Below, piece after piece: positions 19,485-30,679 of a stretch of DNA of 64,000 nt. The position numbers and the translations under genes were made by a program. This DNA is from Lithodes maja (Eukaryota; Arthropoda; Malacostraca; Decapoda; Lithodidae): the NCBI GenBank assembly GCA_037953745.1, contig JBAKBP010000184.1, positions 124,001-188,000 on the forward strand. The letters are read 5' to 3'. Positions within the stretch are counted from its first letter, which is position 1. Every line of letters starts with the position of its first letter. A model generated the notes under the pieces. The model made no database searches. It saw nothing but the letters and a program-made list of their open reading frames with translations, and was not told the origin of the DNA.

Positions 19485-21209
19485 GTGGCCACCGTGATTA
19501 CTTCCATGCACGAGCAGGGAATCGTCAAGGAGGTGAAAGCCGGTCACCCGGTTTTCCTCTCCCGTGTATTTCTGGTACCGAAGAAGGCCTGCGACGCGAT
19601 GCGACCGGTGGTGGATCTGTCGGCCCTCAACGGGCACATCGTGAACACGCGATTTCGGATGCTGACGGTGCACCAGGTACGACTGGCCCTGCGGCCTCTG
19701 TCGTGGGTAGTGTCGCTGGACCTCAAGGATGCGTATTGGCACGTCCCTATACATCCTCGTTTCCAGCGATTCTTGGCCGTTCGGACTTCCGATCGCGTGT
19801 TCATGTTCGACAGGCTTCCCTTCGGTCTCAACATCGCGCCGCGGATCTTCTCGAAACTGGTGAAGCAGGCTCTGGATCCTCTCCTCAGGGGCGGCCTCCA
19901 GATCCTGTTTTACTTGGACGATTGGTTGATAGTTTCAGACACCCTAGAACACTGCGTTCGCGACACCCTCACCGTAGTTCGACACATCACACAGTTAGGG
20001 TTCAACATCAACATTCCCAAGTCCCGCCTGACCCCGTCGCGTGTCGTGACGTGGGTAGGTCTCGAATGGGATCTGACCAACGCTACGGTTACCCAGAGTC
20101 AGCCAAACGCGGTGAAACTTCGCAGGAAGATTTTCGCCGTGTTGCACTCGGTCTCCCTCACGAGGAGGATCTGGGACTCGTTAGTGGGTTCCCTCAATTG
20201 GGCTGCTCTGACCATTCCCTTAGGGAGGCTCAGGCTGCGCCGCCTAATCCTCATGGGCAACAGGGTGTTTCCGTTGGTCCATATGGATCGGCTCATGCCG
20301 ATCCCGCGTTCCATTCACAGACACTTAGGACACTGGGTTGCTCGGGGCACGCTCTCTGCGGCTGTGCCTTGGACCTCCCCCCCGCCGACGATCTGGGTGG
20401 ATACAGATGCGTCGAGCGAGGTGGGGTGGGGTTACCAATCCAACCTGGGACATCAACAACACGGCAGATGGGTGGGACACACACACCTACACATCAATGC
20501 CCTCGAACTCTTGGTTCCCTTGTTCTTTCTGCGGGACCACGCGCTGGCCCTTCGGGGCCTGTCGGTGGCCTTCAGGATGGACAATCAGACAGCTGTCCAC
20601 TGTATCCAAAAGCAGGGGTCCTCCAGGTCTTTGACTCTGTTGGGGATCTCCGAGAAGTTGTTCTTCCTCGCGAACCGACACAACATCTCCCTGCACGCCT
20701 CCTACCTGCCCGGGTCTGCCAACCTGTGGGCGGACGCCCTGTCGCGAGGACAGGGCGTTCTTGTAGAATGGGCAATGAAACAGACTGTATTCGACGACCT
20801 AGCGGCTTCCTGGGGTGTTCCGGAGGTCGACTTGTTCGCATCGAAGGAGACGCGCAAGTTGCCTCGATACCTATCCCTCCGGACTCGTACTCCGGAGGGG
20901 GGTCCGGACGCTTTCATGGAAGACTGGAGCAGGTGGCAGTCGATATACATATTTCCGCCACCAGACGCACTGTTGATGTGCAAAGTCCTCGCGCGGCTGC
21001 GGCTGTACCGCGGCAGAGTCTGGCTCATAGCGCCTCTGTGGCCGGCCCAGGCTTGGTACTCCCAGTTGAAGCGGTGGTGCCCGAGTCCGGTCCCTCTCCC
21101 TCTCTCACACTTCCACTTGAGCCAGGTTGGCGACCTACGGACCTCGTTGGCCTTCGCATCGTGGATGTTCGTGAGGCACGGTGGCTCCCGGTCCACGGAC
21201 GGGATCTGA
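19485..21209 (+). CDS. DIRS-2 reverse transcriptase/RNase H
   Basis: 574 codons from a GTG; the first ATG in frame is at 19506. The RT has FLVPKK and the template-binding DLSALNGHI, motif A DLKDAYWHVPIHP, motif B LPFGLNIAP, and the catalytic YLDD at 19911-19922. RNase H follows with the first acidic residue in WVDTDASSEVGWG, a second in INALELL, and the DNQTAVH motif. The DIRS-typical DLFAS motif follows near 20830. The enzyme copies element RNA into cDNA in the cytoplasm or nucleus. The 3' end overlaps the recombinase frame by about 100 bp, so the two are probably translated from one transcript by frameshift or re-initiation. Confidence 0.92.
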   Translation: MATVITSMHEQGIVKEVKAGHPVFLSRVFLVPKKACDAMRPVVDLSALNGHIVNTRFRMLTVHQVRLALRPLSWVVSLDLKDAYWHVPIHPRFQRFLAVRTSDRVFMFDRLPFGLNIAPRIFSKLVKQALDPLLRGGLQILFYLDDWLIVSDTLEHCVRDTLTVVRHITQLGFNINIPKSRLTPSRVVTWVGLEWDLTNATVTQSQPNAVKLRRKIFAVLHSVSLTRRIWDSLVGSLNWAALTIPLGRLRLRRLILMGNRVFPLVHMDRLMPIPRSIHRHLGHWVARGTLSAAVPWTSPPPTIWVDTDASSEVGWGYQSNLGHQQHGRWVGHTHLHINALELLVPLFFLRDHALALRGLSVAFRMDNQTAVHCIQKQGSSRSLTLLGISEKLFFLANRHNISLHASYLPGSANLWADALSRGQGVLVEWAMKQTVFDDLAASWGVPEVDLFASKETRKLPRYLSLRTRTPEGGPDAFMEDWSRWQSIYIFPPPDALLMCKVLARLRLYRGRVWLIAPLWPAQAWYSQLKRWCPSPVPLPLSHFHLSQVGDLRTSLAFASWMFVRHGGSRSTDGI

Positions 21210-22147
21210 CTGACTTCCTGAAGCGTTCATGGACGACTTCGACTTGGGGGACTTACGAGTCCCACTGGAAGTCTTTTACTAGGTGGATACAGGACACTCG
21301 CCAGACTGTTAGCTCTCCTTCCCTCGTCCTACACTACTTGTTTCACCTCTTCCGTACACGTCGCTTTCAGGTCAACACTATACGTAACCACTTGTCTGCC
21401 ATCCGGGAGGTCTTTGAGTCCGTCACTGGGCTGGTCGTTCCTCCGAAGGAGCTGGATTCCTTCATGAAGGCTGCCTTCCGGGAACGGCCCCCTCCGCGCC
21501 AGATCCCTCCTCAGTGGGATCTGGGGCGTGCTCTGGACCTTCTGGCTTCACACACATATACACGGGACACTACACCGGTTCAGTTGCTGGAGCGTACTCT
21601 CTTCCTTGTCGCTCTGGCCACTGGGGATAGGGTGTCTGAACTAGCTGCCATGTCACGGTCCCAGGAATGCATGCGATTCTCCCCGTCATTGAATGTCGTC
21701 ACGTTGGCCCCCTCCCCTCATTTTGTTGCCAAGAATGAGAGAGAGACCCACGTTTTCAAGCCTTTCACCATCCAGGCTTTAAAACGTGGGCATACTCACC
21801 ATGTGTTGTGCCCGGTGCAGGCCTTGCACTCTTATGTTGAGTCTGTGGCTCCGTCTTCGGGGACTGCTGTGTGGGTGTCTCCTCGGACTGGTGGGAGGCT
21901 TTCGAAGGTACAGATAGGACGCCACATTTGTCGGGTTATTCGTGCCAGTAACCCTGCTTGTCGGGGTTCTGCGCACGATGTGCGGTCCTTTGCTGCCTCC
22001 TTACGGTTCCTGCAGACTCGTTCGTTGCCTGACGTCGCCTCGGCAGGTTTGTGGTCGTCTATCAATACCTTCATCTCCTCCTACCTCTCCATGTCCGTTG
22101 TTAGACCCCCTCGGCCTGTGATAGCTCTCGGGCGTCGTGTTTCCTAG
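21101..22147 (+). CDS. DIRS-2 tyrosine recombinase
   Basis: The coding part lies in the frame ending at TAG 22145-22147. The N-terminal core-binding-like region includes DFLKRSWTTSTWGTYESHWK, as in phage-type integrases. The catalytic domain has box-I arginine in LATGDRVSELAAMSR, box II HDVR (CAC at 21974-21976) and the nucleophilic tyrosine in FISSYLS (TAC at 22082-22084). These are the R...HxxR...Y residues needed to integrate the circular intermediate without a DDE or endonuclease integrase. The exact start is unknown because the frame stays open upstream as a shadow of gag and RT. Confidence 0.88.
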   Translation, partial: SLTLPLEPGWRPTDLVGLRIVDVREARWLPVHGRDLTDFLKRSWTTSTWGTYESHWKSFTRWIQDTRQTVSSPSLVLHYLFHLFRTRRFQVNTIRNHLSAIREVFESVTGLVVPPKELDSFMKAAFRERPPPRQIPPQWDLGRALDLLASHTYTRDTTPVQLLERTLFLVALATGDRVSELAAMSRSQECMRFSPSLNVVTLAPSPHFVAKNERETHVFKPFTIQALKRGHTHHVLCPVQALHSYVESVAPSSGTAVWVSPRTGGRLSKVQIGRHICRVIRASNPACRGSAHDVRSFAASLRFLQTRSLPDVASAGLWSSINTFISSYLSMSVVRPPRPVIALGRRVS

Positions 22148-22581
22148 AGCTCTTGCGAGGTTGCCTGGTCTTCCCCCCTTGTCACTCTTTCTTTTACTTT
22201 GTTTTCTTTGCAAAAGGGGGGGGGGAGTACGGGTTTGTAACACTGGATTACAAGTTTGGGATTATGTTATATGTATACAGTACATAAGTGTTTTTGCCTC
22301 TTTGAAAATGGTGTTTTCAGTTTGTGTTCCTTGTTTTTGTTCAATTGGAAGAAAAGGGATTTTATGTACAGTGCTTTTTGGTTTAAGACAAGTCTATGAT
22401 TTTGCATTAATATGAATGACGGGCACGTGTTAAAACTGCTCTTTTTAGCTACTCCTCAGTTTTTCACGCTTTATTAAACTCTCTTGTTTACCTTGTGTTT
22501 CTTTGTCATTCATACTTTTGTCTTATGCATTGGTTTTTTTGGTATGTTGGGCTTGGATGTCCTCCTCCTATTTGTTATGCA
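22148..22581 (+). other. DIRS-2 3' untranslated region
   Basis: AT-rich with a G run at about 22217-22226 and two TTATTAAA-like signals. It aligns closely to DIRS-1 12458-12887, with adenines mostly conserved. Confidence 0.75.
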
Positions 22582-22694
22582 GCCTTGACGTTGGATTTGC
22601 CAAGACTACTAACAAATTGGGAGGTTTGACGTACCTCCCAACCTACCAAATAGGAAAACCTACTATTTGGTAGTAGTCTTGGAAAATCCAACGT
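22582..22694 (+). repeat. DIRS-2 internal complementary region
   Basis: Its first part is the reverse complement of the left end (14804-14838) and its second part the reverse complement of the right end (about 23030-23106). The junction reads ACAAATTGGG, the complement of CCCAATTTGT, so it mirrors the joined ends of the circular form exactly. This fits the DIRS replication model. Confidence 0.92.
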
Positions 22695-22750
22695 ACATAT
22701 TACCCTCCCTCACTCCGGACCCCTGCCCATCCGCGTTCTTCTGCTAGCGT

Positions 22751-23106
22751 GAGATGTGATAACAAGAGAGGGTCGCTTATGCGCACGTTCGACAGGGATC
22801 GGCGCATAACGGAACACGGGATGGGCCTTGAGCGGTAACTAAGGTAAACCCCTTTTTCTTCTCTTCTAATGCTTTTTTCACCTTCGGTGGTAGTTTTGGT
22901 TAATGTACAACGTCTCCTAGAGCAAGATAAGGAGTAGACTCTAGACGTTTTCTTTTTAACCGCGGTTGGAATGACGACATAGCAGTCAAAATAGACAAGT
23001 CGTCATTGCAATTAGGTTAATAGCCTTGACGTTGGATTTTCCAAGACTACTACCAAATAGTAGGTTTTCCTATTTGGTAGGTTGGGAGGTACGTCAAACC
23101 TCCCAA
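22751..23106 (+). repeat. DIRS-2 right terminal repeat
   Basis: Reverse complement of the left repeat over about 300 bp, with a further 60-70 bp at the outer end. This outer part can form hairpins (CCAAATAGTAGG...CCTATTTGG and GGGAGGT...ACCTCCC) and ends CCTCCCAA, followed by LINE A3. Confidence 0.9.
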
Positions 23107-24264
23107 TCTTGCTCTTCCCCCCATTTACCTTCAGATTTCGTTTTTCACACACTGCTCCAAACATATTTACCAGACCCTGCAACTCCCATTCACTATCGCT
23201 CATCAGAACTGTATCATCAGCAAACAGCAGTACAGGCAACTTCCACTCGTTTCCCTCCCTTATCAGAGGTACACCAACATCCACTGCTCTTCTATTTCTT
23301 TCAGGACTCCATCCAATTATATATTGAACAACCATGGGGACATCACACACACCCTTGCTTTAACCCAACATTCAGATCAAAGAACTTGCTCTGCTCATTT
23401 TCCACATGTACTGACGCCTTTGCACCCTCATACATGCTCTTCACTGCTTTCAGCATCTTGCCATCTACTCCGTATATTCTCAGTACAGTACTTTCCACAT
23501 ACCTTCTCTATCAACTCTGTCATAGGCCTTCTTCAAGTCCATAAAGGCAGCATACAACTTATGTCCCTTCTCCAGATATTTCTCCACAACACATTTCAGG
23601 GTAAAAATCTGATCTACACATCCTCTTCCCTTCCTAAATCTGCCCTGCTCATCACCTATCCATTTCTCCATTCTTGCTCTGACTCTCTCAATCACTATCC
23701 TACTGTACACCTTCCCTACTACGCTTAGAAGGCATATTCCCGGTGGGTAACACACACTCCTCTTTCCCCTTTACCCTTATACAGGGGGTTATTATGCCTG
23801 TCTTCCAGTCATCAGGTGCACTCCCCTTCTCCCATGCTAGTTTACATATTTTCCATACCCATTCGATCACTATCTAACCACCATACCTCAGCATTTCTTC
23901 ACATACTCCATCTATTCCTGATGCTTTCCCCATCTTCACTCTATTCATGGCTTCACACACTTCTGACCTGCTGATCCCCACCTCTTCCTCCCTCCCCTAC
24001 TTCTCTTTTTCTCCCTCCCATACCCCATCCAACTATGTTTGCTGTTGCTTCATTCCTTACATTTAGCTATTCGTTGAAGTACTCCTTCCATCTTTCGACT
24101 CTCTCTTGCTTCTCGGCTATCACTCGCCCATTCTTATCTTTCACACCCTTACTATTTCCCTTGCTACCCTCCCCAACTTTCTTGACCTCTTTCCATAACA
24201 GTTTCTTACACTCTCTCCATTTTACACTTAGATTCCTTCCAAATTCCTCATCTGCTCTTCTTGT
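23107..24264 (-). mobile_element. RTE-like LINE copy A3, 5' part
   Basis: The continuation of the LINE interrupted at 14803. On the minus strand it carries the linker (about 24260-24040), RT palm with GRFRKGRGCVDQIFTL and FMDLKKAYDRVDREG (23755-23480), and LLFADDTVLMSDSEWELQGL (23260-23180). Frame breaks between these blocks make it a pseudogene. The 5' end (24264) borders the right part of family R. Confidence 0.9.
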
Positions 24265-26117
24265 GTGTTAATTACTTGGTTGGATCCCGAAGGAATTGGA
24301 CAACGACCTGGCATACAGTGTACGCGGGGACACGAGGGCCCTCCAACCTGGAGACCATAGTTGTGTCTAAGCTTTATTCTAGTTGGATCCCGAGGGAACT
24401 GGACAACGACCCAGCATACTGTGCATGCGGGGACACTAGGCCCCTCCAACCCGGAGACATAGATACTCCTCACAGACATGCTGGTCCCCGGGAACTGGTT
24501 ACTTGGGGACCCGGAGTCTCTCAACTGGAGTGATAAATCAGGGCTATAAGGCGGAAATATCGAGCAGTACTGATATTTAGCCTGAATCACGAGCCGGGTA
24601 CTTCTGATCAACACTCAAATACACAGAAGGAACCGGAAAGGGCAAAATCTTTTACCCGGACACGGAACCACACAACTCTAGTCAGCAGGGACCCGGACAG
24701 ACTTCACTGGTCAGAGCAACGACCCGGGCAACCCACCCGGGTGAGCAAGGACACCACCACCTACACGTAGCTCCCCATTGTGAATACTGGAGCTAATAAT
24801 TCACAACTCGTTAATCAATTAATTAATTGAAAGAGAATCACAATGTCAGAGAAGAGCTAGGCTAGGGGCAAAGAAAAAATTTCTATAGACAAACTAGGAG
24901 GTGAATGAAAAGTTGATGTAAAGGAGGAGGTATTGCAAAAAAAACAAAAATCTATATTTAAAAGGAGTGGAAACTGATAAGGCAAGGTTAAAAATATTCA
25001 CTGATTGAATCCTTTACGTTACGTGATATGGCACAAGATTTCACACTTAACAAGAGATAAATATGAAAACATTGGCTGACACACATAGTACATATATTGT
25101 AAAAGAGGTGTACAGATGGGTGAAAGTAGAAATACCTATCAAACTTACCTTAAATAAAATAGGCTAGGCTAACAGGGGCCCAAAGGGGGTAACACCTGAC
25201 ACACGAATACTACAAATTCTTATGCTAAACTTACCGAAAATATAACGTAGAAACCGAAAAACACGAATAATTATAAGAACTACGTAGATAACACGAGCAC
25301 TGGATAAAAAACGTCCTAATATCAGAAATAGTAATCACAACAAAGTTGGTGTGGCATCCTAAAAAGCACGGCCGACGCTCAAGCTAAGTCCCCACATTCC
25401 TAGATCACTATGGGCATAACAAAAGTTAGTAAAACACATTCTTAGCTAAATGAGCACTATAAATATGCAATATTGACTCACTAAGGACACATGCAGAGGT
25501 AACTAGAAGGGACCACACTAGCGAGTAATAATAATAATAATAATCTTCTGGTTACTTATATAGCGCCCGTCTCTCCTCCTTCGAGGATTCGCAAGCGCTT
25601 GGCTTTCTTTAGTCTACCAGAGACCATTACCCATCCCCCTTGCTCATGGGGAGATGGTAACCGCCGGCTGTATCCCAGAAAAACTTTTCAATCTGAGCGG
25701 GGATTGAACGCGAGACCTTCAAGGTGGGAATCAGGCACGCTATCAACTGAGCCAGCCGGACGGCCAGTAGGTCTAGTTGCACTGGTGTCAGCCGAGAGAG
25801 AAGGAATCTCAAGATGGCGAGTGATGGCGGCAACTGAGTATGGGAAGCTGCAAACACAAAATGGAGGACTCGTAGCAAAACAGGCGTGCTGTTCAAACTG
25901 ATTATTATTTAATTCTATATATTTTTTCACTTTTAGTGGCTCCACAAGAATGACGTACCTTAGGAACTATTAAAGGGTACCCCCTAAGAATGATTTTGGT
26001 TCTCGACCGACAGTTGGAAGGTCAAACCGGGCTCATACAGACCCGGAAGAGGCCATATATATCATATTGGCTCTCACGTCATTGACGGAGAGAGCCACTG
26101 CTAAATATGTAACCTAG
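24265..26117 (+). repeat. Family R copy 2, right part
   Basis: Resumes the match to copy 1 (3700-5260): TTGGATCCCGAGGGAACTGG-type units, AGCACTATAAATATGCAATA near 25455, GGTTCTCGACCGACAGTTGG near 25999 and the CRE-like hairpin at 26069-26097. The CCCGGG-rich unit is tandemly repeated at 24280 and 24380. A SINE is inserted at 25526-25768. No genes were recognised. Confidence 0.75.
25526..25768 (-). mobile_element. tRNA-derived SINE, copy 1
   Basis: On the minus strand it begins with a tRNA-like head: GGCTGGCTCAGTTGATAGCG resembles a polymerase III A box and GGTCTCGCGTTCAATCCCC a B box. A body (GATACAGCCGGCGGTTACC ... CCCATGAGCAAGGGGGATGG) follows, ending in a (TTA)n tail, seen as (TAA)n at 25526-25544. 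The sequence closely matches the copy at 58878-59118 (plus). It is non-autonomous and probably mobilised by a LINE; its target is family R. Confidence 0.88.
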
Positions 26118-26505
26118 GTTAGGCCATATTTTTACGTAGTTATGAATACTCGAAAATCCTGAAAATGCACAGATTGAGCCAGGTACAGGTGGTGGGAGTA
26201 TTTAATGGCCCCGTATGACGTGGGTTAAGGTGCACTTTCTAGCAGACATTGGTTTGACCTCGCAAGTGGTACCAATAAATTATTGTCTCTATTCTAGCGG
26301 ATGAGCTACACTTGTATAAGCAGGACGGTTGATTCAAAGGGAATACTACTAAATAAAGTAATCTATGCAGCAATATTTGAATATTCAATGCTTGAAAATT
26401 TCTGAAATTAAGTTGGAAAAGTGGTTGAACCAACGGTTTGTTTGTTGCATTGATGGCTCAACATGCTTGCAAAATAATTGCATATGACTGTGATGAAAGA
26501 AATCG
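26118..26505. other. Unassigned AT-rich stretch
   Basis: No feature seen apart from the AACCTAGGTTAGGCC palindrome near 26103-26117, shared with 5948. Confidence 0.5.
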
Positions 26506-26650
26506 TCTATTTATCTATTGCCAGACGCCATGATCCCCAAAGGGGTGACCACGAATGAATCGCCCCCAAGCACCTCTGTCCTCTGTCAGCCGACGCTCCT
26601 CCTCCCAACCAACATCATTTTCTCTCATATACCTCTCAACTCCATGTTTG
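26506..26650 (-). mobile_element. RTE-like LINE copy A4, 3' end fragment
   Basis: About 140 bp of the A-family 3' end: TATTTATCTATTGCCAGACG, then the complement of the GGGGATCATGGCG block and the codons before the stop. It is heavily 5'-truncated. No clear target duplication was found. Confidence 0.8.
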
Positions 26651-28278
26651 TCTGATTAATCAGAGTCAACACGCCCCTGGGGTCACAGAAACAAGTCTGT
26701 ATAACCTAGAATCATATTAGTTGCAAAATGGTTAATTTGATTCATGAGATCTACCAGATGTTTGTGTATGCTGATAATAATTCAAAATTAGATTGATTCC
26801 AGTTTTCGTAGTTTTTTTTATTGTCCCAGGTGGTCTGACTTGCCTCCACATTTTCTGTTATCACTCATGAAACACTGGCAGGAATCCCACTTAGGTACTC
26901 AATCATATCGACTAACCACCCATCAATGTCTTCAGATCTCATTTTACTCGTATTCCTAAAAATTATATTGAAACTATACTCTTTCATCTTAGCTGAGTGA
27001 ATAATTGTCATGTCCCTGTCTTGATTATTGAGATAGACTAGATTTTACCAATGGAATATTCAGTAATGTTAATTATGAAAGCAAACTATTAATATGAAGC
27101 CGATATAAGGTACAGTTTGTACTTTAGTTTGATATGTAGTAGTCGGGAAATAGCCTGTTAAATTTCTCCCTGGTTAAGATGATTAGAGTATGGCAGAGTT
27201 GGGAACAATTGAACCTAGTATAAATGCTGTGAGGGGATGGCTGTACTGGACTACCACAGCACATTTGTGCATAGTGTTAATGTGAATGAATAACCCGACA
27301 CTTATTTACGTAATTGTATAAAATAAGGGTAAACTTGAAAAATGCTCTTTAAACTACAGGTATTGTTAATCTGGGGAGATTAAATCCTGTCAGTGCATTT
27401 AGTCTTGGGTCATTACTCTCCATCTCTAGCATACCGTATACATTTACTTCAACACTCCGCAGTTGGCAAAATCTTACACATAACCAAGTTGTGAAATCTC
27501 ATGTCTCACATTATCATAACTATTTAGCCCTTCTGTATGACAATGTCACATGTTTTAACTTATTCAGGCAATTATTAGACAACTTTATTAAGTTTAGGAA
27601 GGATCTGTGGGAGTCGAACTGAGATAATATTGTATCCCTTTGATTCTCAGAGCTCCTTCCTAATCAGAATATAGTAATAGTTTAGTCTTAGCCAGAATGA
27701 GAAAAAAATACAGCTTGTTATTGAATGAATTAACAATAGGCCTACCTGGACATTATACAAGCCAATCAAATGATATAAGGAACACATTCATTACTGTATT
27801 ACAACTCTACTGACTCACATTTACACAATTAATTTACAATGAATAGATAAGTTTAAAGGTTTCATATCTCATAGTACAGTAAATATCACTTTATTTACTA
27901 CATTTAAAATATTAACATTTCAGTAAAAGCTAATTTATACAATCAAATATTTATAATTTTTCAGAACATGACATGATAAAAGAAAAAATCTTCAACTCAC
28001 AGGCTTCATTCCCATCTATTCTAATTGTCGAAACAGACATCATTGTTGTATTTAGGAAAAGTGTATGGCATTTTGTTTTCTTTGCTTCTATAATTGAGTT
28101 CTAAATGTCACACTAAAAGAAGAACGAAAGTCTTTCCACGATTAATTCATTTCTCTTTCATTTCCAATAGGGTTCTGAGTGTCCTAACTACTAGTTTTCT
28201 CCCTGTCATAGATTTATTTGAGTGTGTAATAAGATGTTGCCTTGGGAAGTGGGAGGCTAGGGTGGTACGCTCTCATTT

Positions 28279-28335
28279 GTCTCACCTCACCTCACCTCAC
28301 TTGACCTAACTTGACCTAACTTGACCTAACTTAAC
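28279..28335 (+). repeat. Short minisatellite, CCTCA then TTGACCTAAC units
   Basis: CACCTCACCTCACCTCAC grades into three TTGACCTAAC-type decamers and a degenerate fourth. The unit resembles arthropod telomeric CCTAA but is not that repeat. Confidence 0.7.
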
Positions 28336-28849
28336 CAGAGAGGGCCTTTTGTAGTCAAAGGAAAATTTGAGTCAAGAGTTGGCTGTGTAGGCCCTATGTC
28401 ATGAAATGTCTGGAACAAGTAAAATGTGCATTTCATATATATATATATTTTTTTATTTTTAGATTTTGTGCTATATGGATAAAGCAAATTAAATACTGGC
28501 TGAAAGTTGCATTAATTCAATGCTTCCTGGCTTGGTGGCAGCATCAGTTGAGCGTCTGGTTGACGAGCCAACTACACAGAAGTGTTAAGGGTTTGAGACC
28601 GACTCAGGGAAGACGCTACAAAATACCGTACCGACCACCAAGATAGTAGATTGGTTGACCACTGAATTTAGCAGCCAATTCGCCCATGGTGGGTTGCAGC
28701 TTGATTAAAAAAGAAAAGAAAACAAAAACTACTAAGAATGAATAATGCTGCGGTTTTTTTTTAACCACCATGCACTCCCTACTCAAGAGCGGCTGATCTT
28801 TCAGGGACTTATTGGACAGTTGCCACAGATTGGTAGACCGCACCATCAC

Positions 28850-28955
28850 CACAGCACTGTCTTCTGCAAATAACGCACACTGGCTGGCCTGAGCCTCAAC
28901 CCCTCAACCTTTTGGTTTGCAGGCGAGTGTTTTACTAACCGCACTACGGGGTATG
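28850..28955 (-). mobile_element. Possible tRNA-like SINE head
   Basis: On the minus strand, CCGTAGTGCGGTTAGTAAAA and CACTCGCCTGCAAACC followed by GGTTGAGGGGTTGAGG resemble the D arm, anticodon stem and B box of a tRNA-derived SINE. There is no second copy in the window to confirm it, and the 3' boundary is unclear. Confidence 0.35.
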
Positions 28956-30340
28956 GAAAAAAAAGTTCACATCATAAATATTGTTCTTGGCATTTAAAGA
29001 ACTACAACAGTTCTATGGGTGGCACCACTCGAGGAACCACTTTATGTCCACGATAGCCTGTGACAGATATCCATGGGGTAGAGTCACTGCTCTGAAGGAC
29101 AGAGGCAGTGCACTGATGGCCTTGCAGATGCCATGCAGCAGAAGTGGGAAGGTTTTCTTGGCCAGATCTCTTCCATGGCTTACCCAACATTGATACAAAT
29201 GTATGTAAAAATAGTATAAACACTAATTACTATTTTGCATTCATTGAAGAAAAATTATCTTGTGTAATTTTGTATATCTAGTTTGAATGTAAGGTGGCGA
29301 TGGTTGTGGTGTAAGAGTTTGGCAAGAGAGTTTGTGAGCAGTGCCAGTTTAGCCACCCCACCCTCCCACTTTTTTCCACAGTTTTTCAAACAAATATTTT
29401 TGGTTTACCTCCTGCAAAGCAAATTCTGGCATTACTTAGAATACTATTCTTTTTTATTACATTACTAATTTATTAATTCACTTATTGTTACCTCTACATG
29501 AACTTTAGTTAGTGCCGTAATCAACCTAAATCTGATTTTCTGTAAGATATCGAAAGCAAAAATATATAGTTCATGTTTTAAAGTTTGCCTTTGTAATTAC
29601 TAAAACAAAATGATGTTTGAAAAACCTCTGTTTGAGGCGTTGAGTGTTAGTCGTTGTTACTGTGGGGTTTGTTTCCTTTGTGTCTTCCTTAACACCTTAA
29701 CTATCCTCAACACTAACACAACTAATACCATTGGTATCACTAGTGCCACTACCACCATTATAATAACACCATTACTACCATAATACTAAAACCACTTTAA
29801 CACCATGAACACCACAAACACCATTAACTACTATAGCACTACTATTAACACTTTCACCACAACATGGAGTGGGATAACACCACAACCTTTAACACTGAAA
29901 CATCACTATGACATAACTTTCACAGCTGAAGTGGCTATCACGTGGACACATGTCCAGCCAATCTATTGGCCAATCAACTAAAAGTGGGATGATGATTTCC
30001 CTGAAAATTAGAACAATGAAAGCTTCAATGTCACCAACGAACTACAGCTACATAATGGCCTCAAAACTGCCTATATATTTACATTACTTAATATACTATA
30101 CTGTATACATTTTGCCATTGTGTTTATCACAATGGATGTTGGGGGTCTAAGCCTCACAATGTGTGAAGTTAAACTGAAAGAGTTTCAGTGAAGAGATGGA
30201 AGCATAAGAAAATAGTGGGAGCTGCATAGAGGGGAAGACCTTGGAAGATGCGTGATTAGGTTGTATGATTTTATTTCAAATTAAAGCAAAGTACCAGAAC
30301 TGGGCTGCCTGGAATGCTGCTTTTAGGACACACGACGGTA

Positions 30341-30679
30341 AGAGTTGTGTTAGCGGGCGTACCGTCCACTTTGTTTGACTGCTGTTATTTGCTGTTATTT
30401 GCCCCTGCTGGTAGTATGATGATGACAATAACCCATTATTGTATCCCACGGCCAGGTGTTGAGTAAATTGTTTTGTTACCGGCTGTGAGATACAATAATG
30501 GGTTGAGGGGGGCTTTTTTTCCCCCCTCACCCCTCATGACTTATTGTCATCATCATATGTATTACCAGCAGAAGCAAATAACAGCAGCAAATTAGACGTG
30601 AATATAACTGCGAGTGAATATAACTGCGAGCGTGCGACTATGTAAACAAAGCGGACGATACGCCCGCTAACACAACTCT
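30341..30679. mobile_element. MITE family G, copy 1 (long inverted repeats, TA flanks)
   Basis: The left arm AGAGTTGTGTTAGCGGGCGT ... CTGTTATTTGC ... TGATGATGACAATA is the reverse complement of the right arm (about 30540-30679). The left arm lacks about 40 bp present in the right arm (the TAGTCGCACGCTCGCAGTTA part). TA flanks both ends (30339-30340 and 30680-30681). There is no coding capacity. Mariner-type transposases leave TA duplications, but the family is unassigned. Confidence 0.75.

Larger units (their letters stand above)
14804..23106 (+). mobile_element. DIRS-2: nearly complete DIRS retrotransposon
   Basis: About 8.3 kb with the whole DIRS layout: left terminal inverted repeat (14804-15112), leader, gag, RT/RNase H, overlapping tyrosine recombinase, 3' untranslated region, internal complementary region (22582-22694) and right terminal repeat (22751-23106). 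It sits inside LINE A3 with no conventional target duplication. The only plain coding lesion I see is one base missing from a C run in gag (17246-17250). Catalytic residues of RT, RNase H and recombinase are intact, so it is a recent copy. DIRS elements are known from decapods and other animals. Confidence 0.95.
26651..30338. other. Long AT-rich region without recognisable genes
   Basis: Only short open frames (up to 81 codons), none with a recognisable domain. Low-complexity patches: CACCTCACCTCA then TTGACCTAAC repeated about three times (28279-28335), and a CAC/CAT/ACT-rich trinucleotide stretch (29690-29860). A possible tRNA-like SINE head is listed separately. Host introns or regulatory DNA could lie here but nothing supports this from sequence alone. 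Confidence 0.5.

Noticed and set aside
18866..21100. Very long open frame (1093 codons in total) over gag, RT and recombinase
   Set aside because: Only the last third is real recombinase. The rest is a shadow frame of gag and RT with no domain similarity, open because the sequence is GC-rich.
25526..25768. Functional tRNA gene
   Set aside because: A and B boxes are present, but a long body and (TAA)n tail follow, and a second copy exists, so it is a SINE.
28279..28335. Interstitial telomere
   Set aside because: The unit is TTGACCTAAC, not (TTAGG)n, and only about three copies are present.
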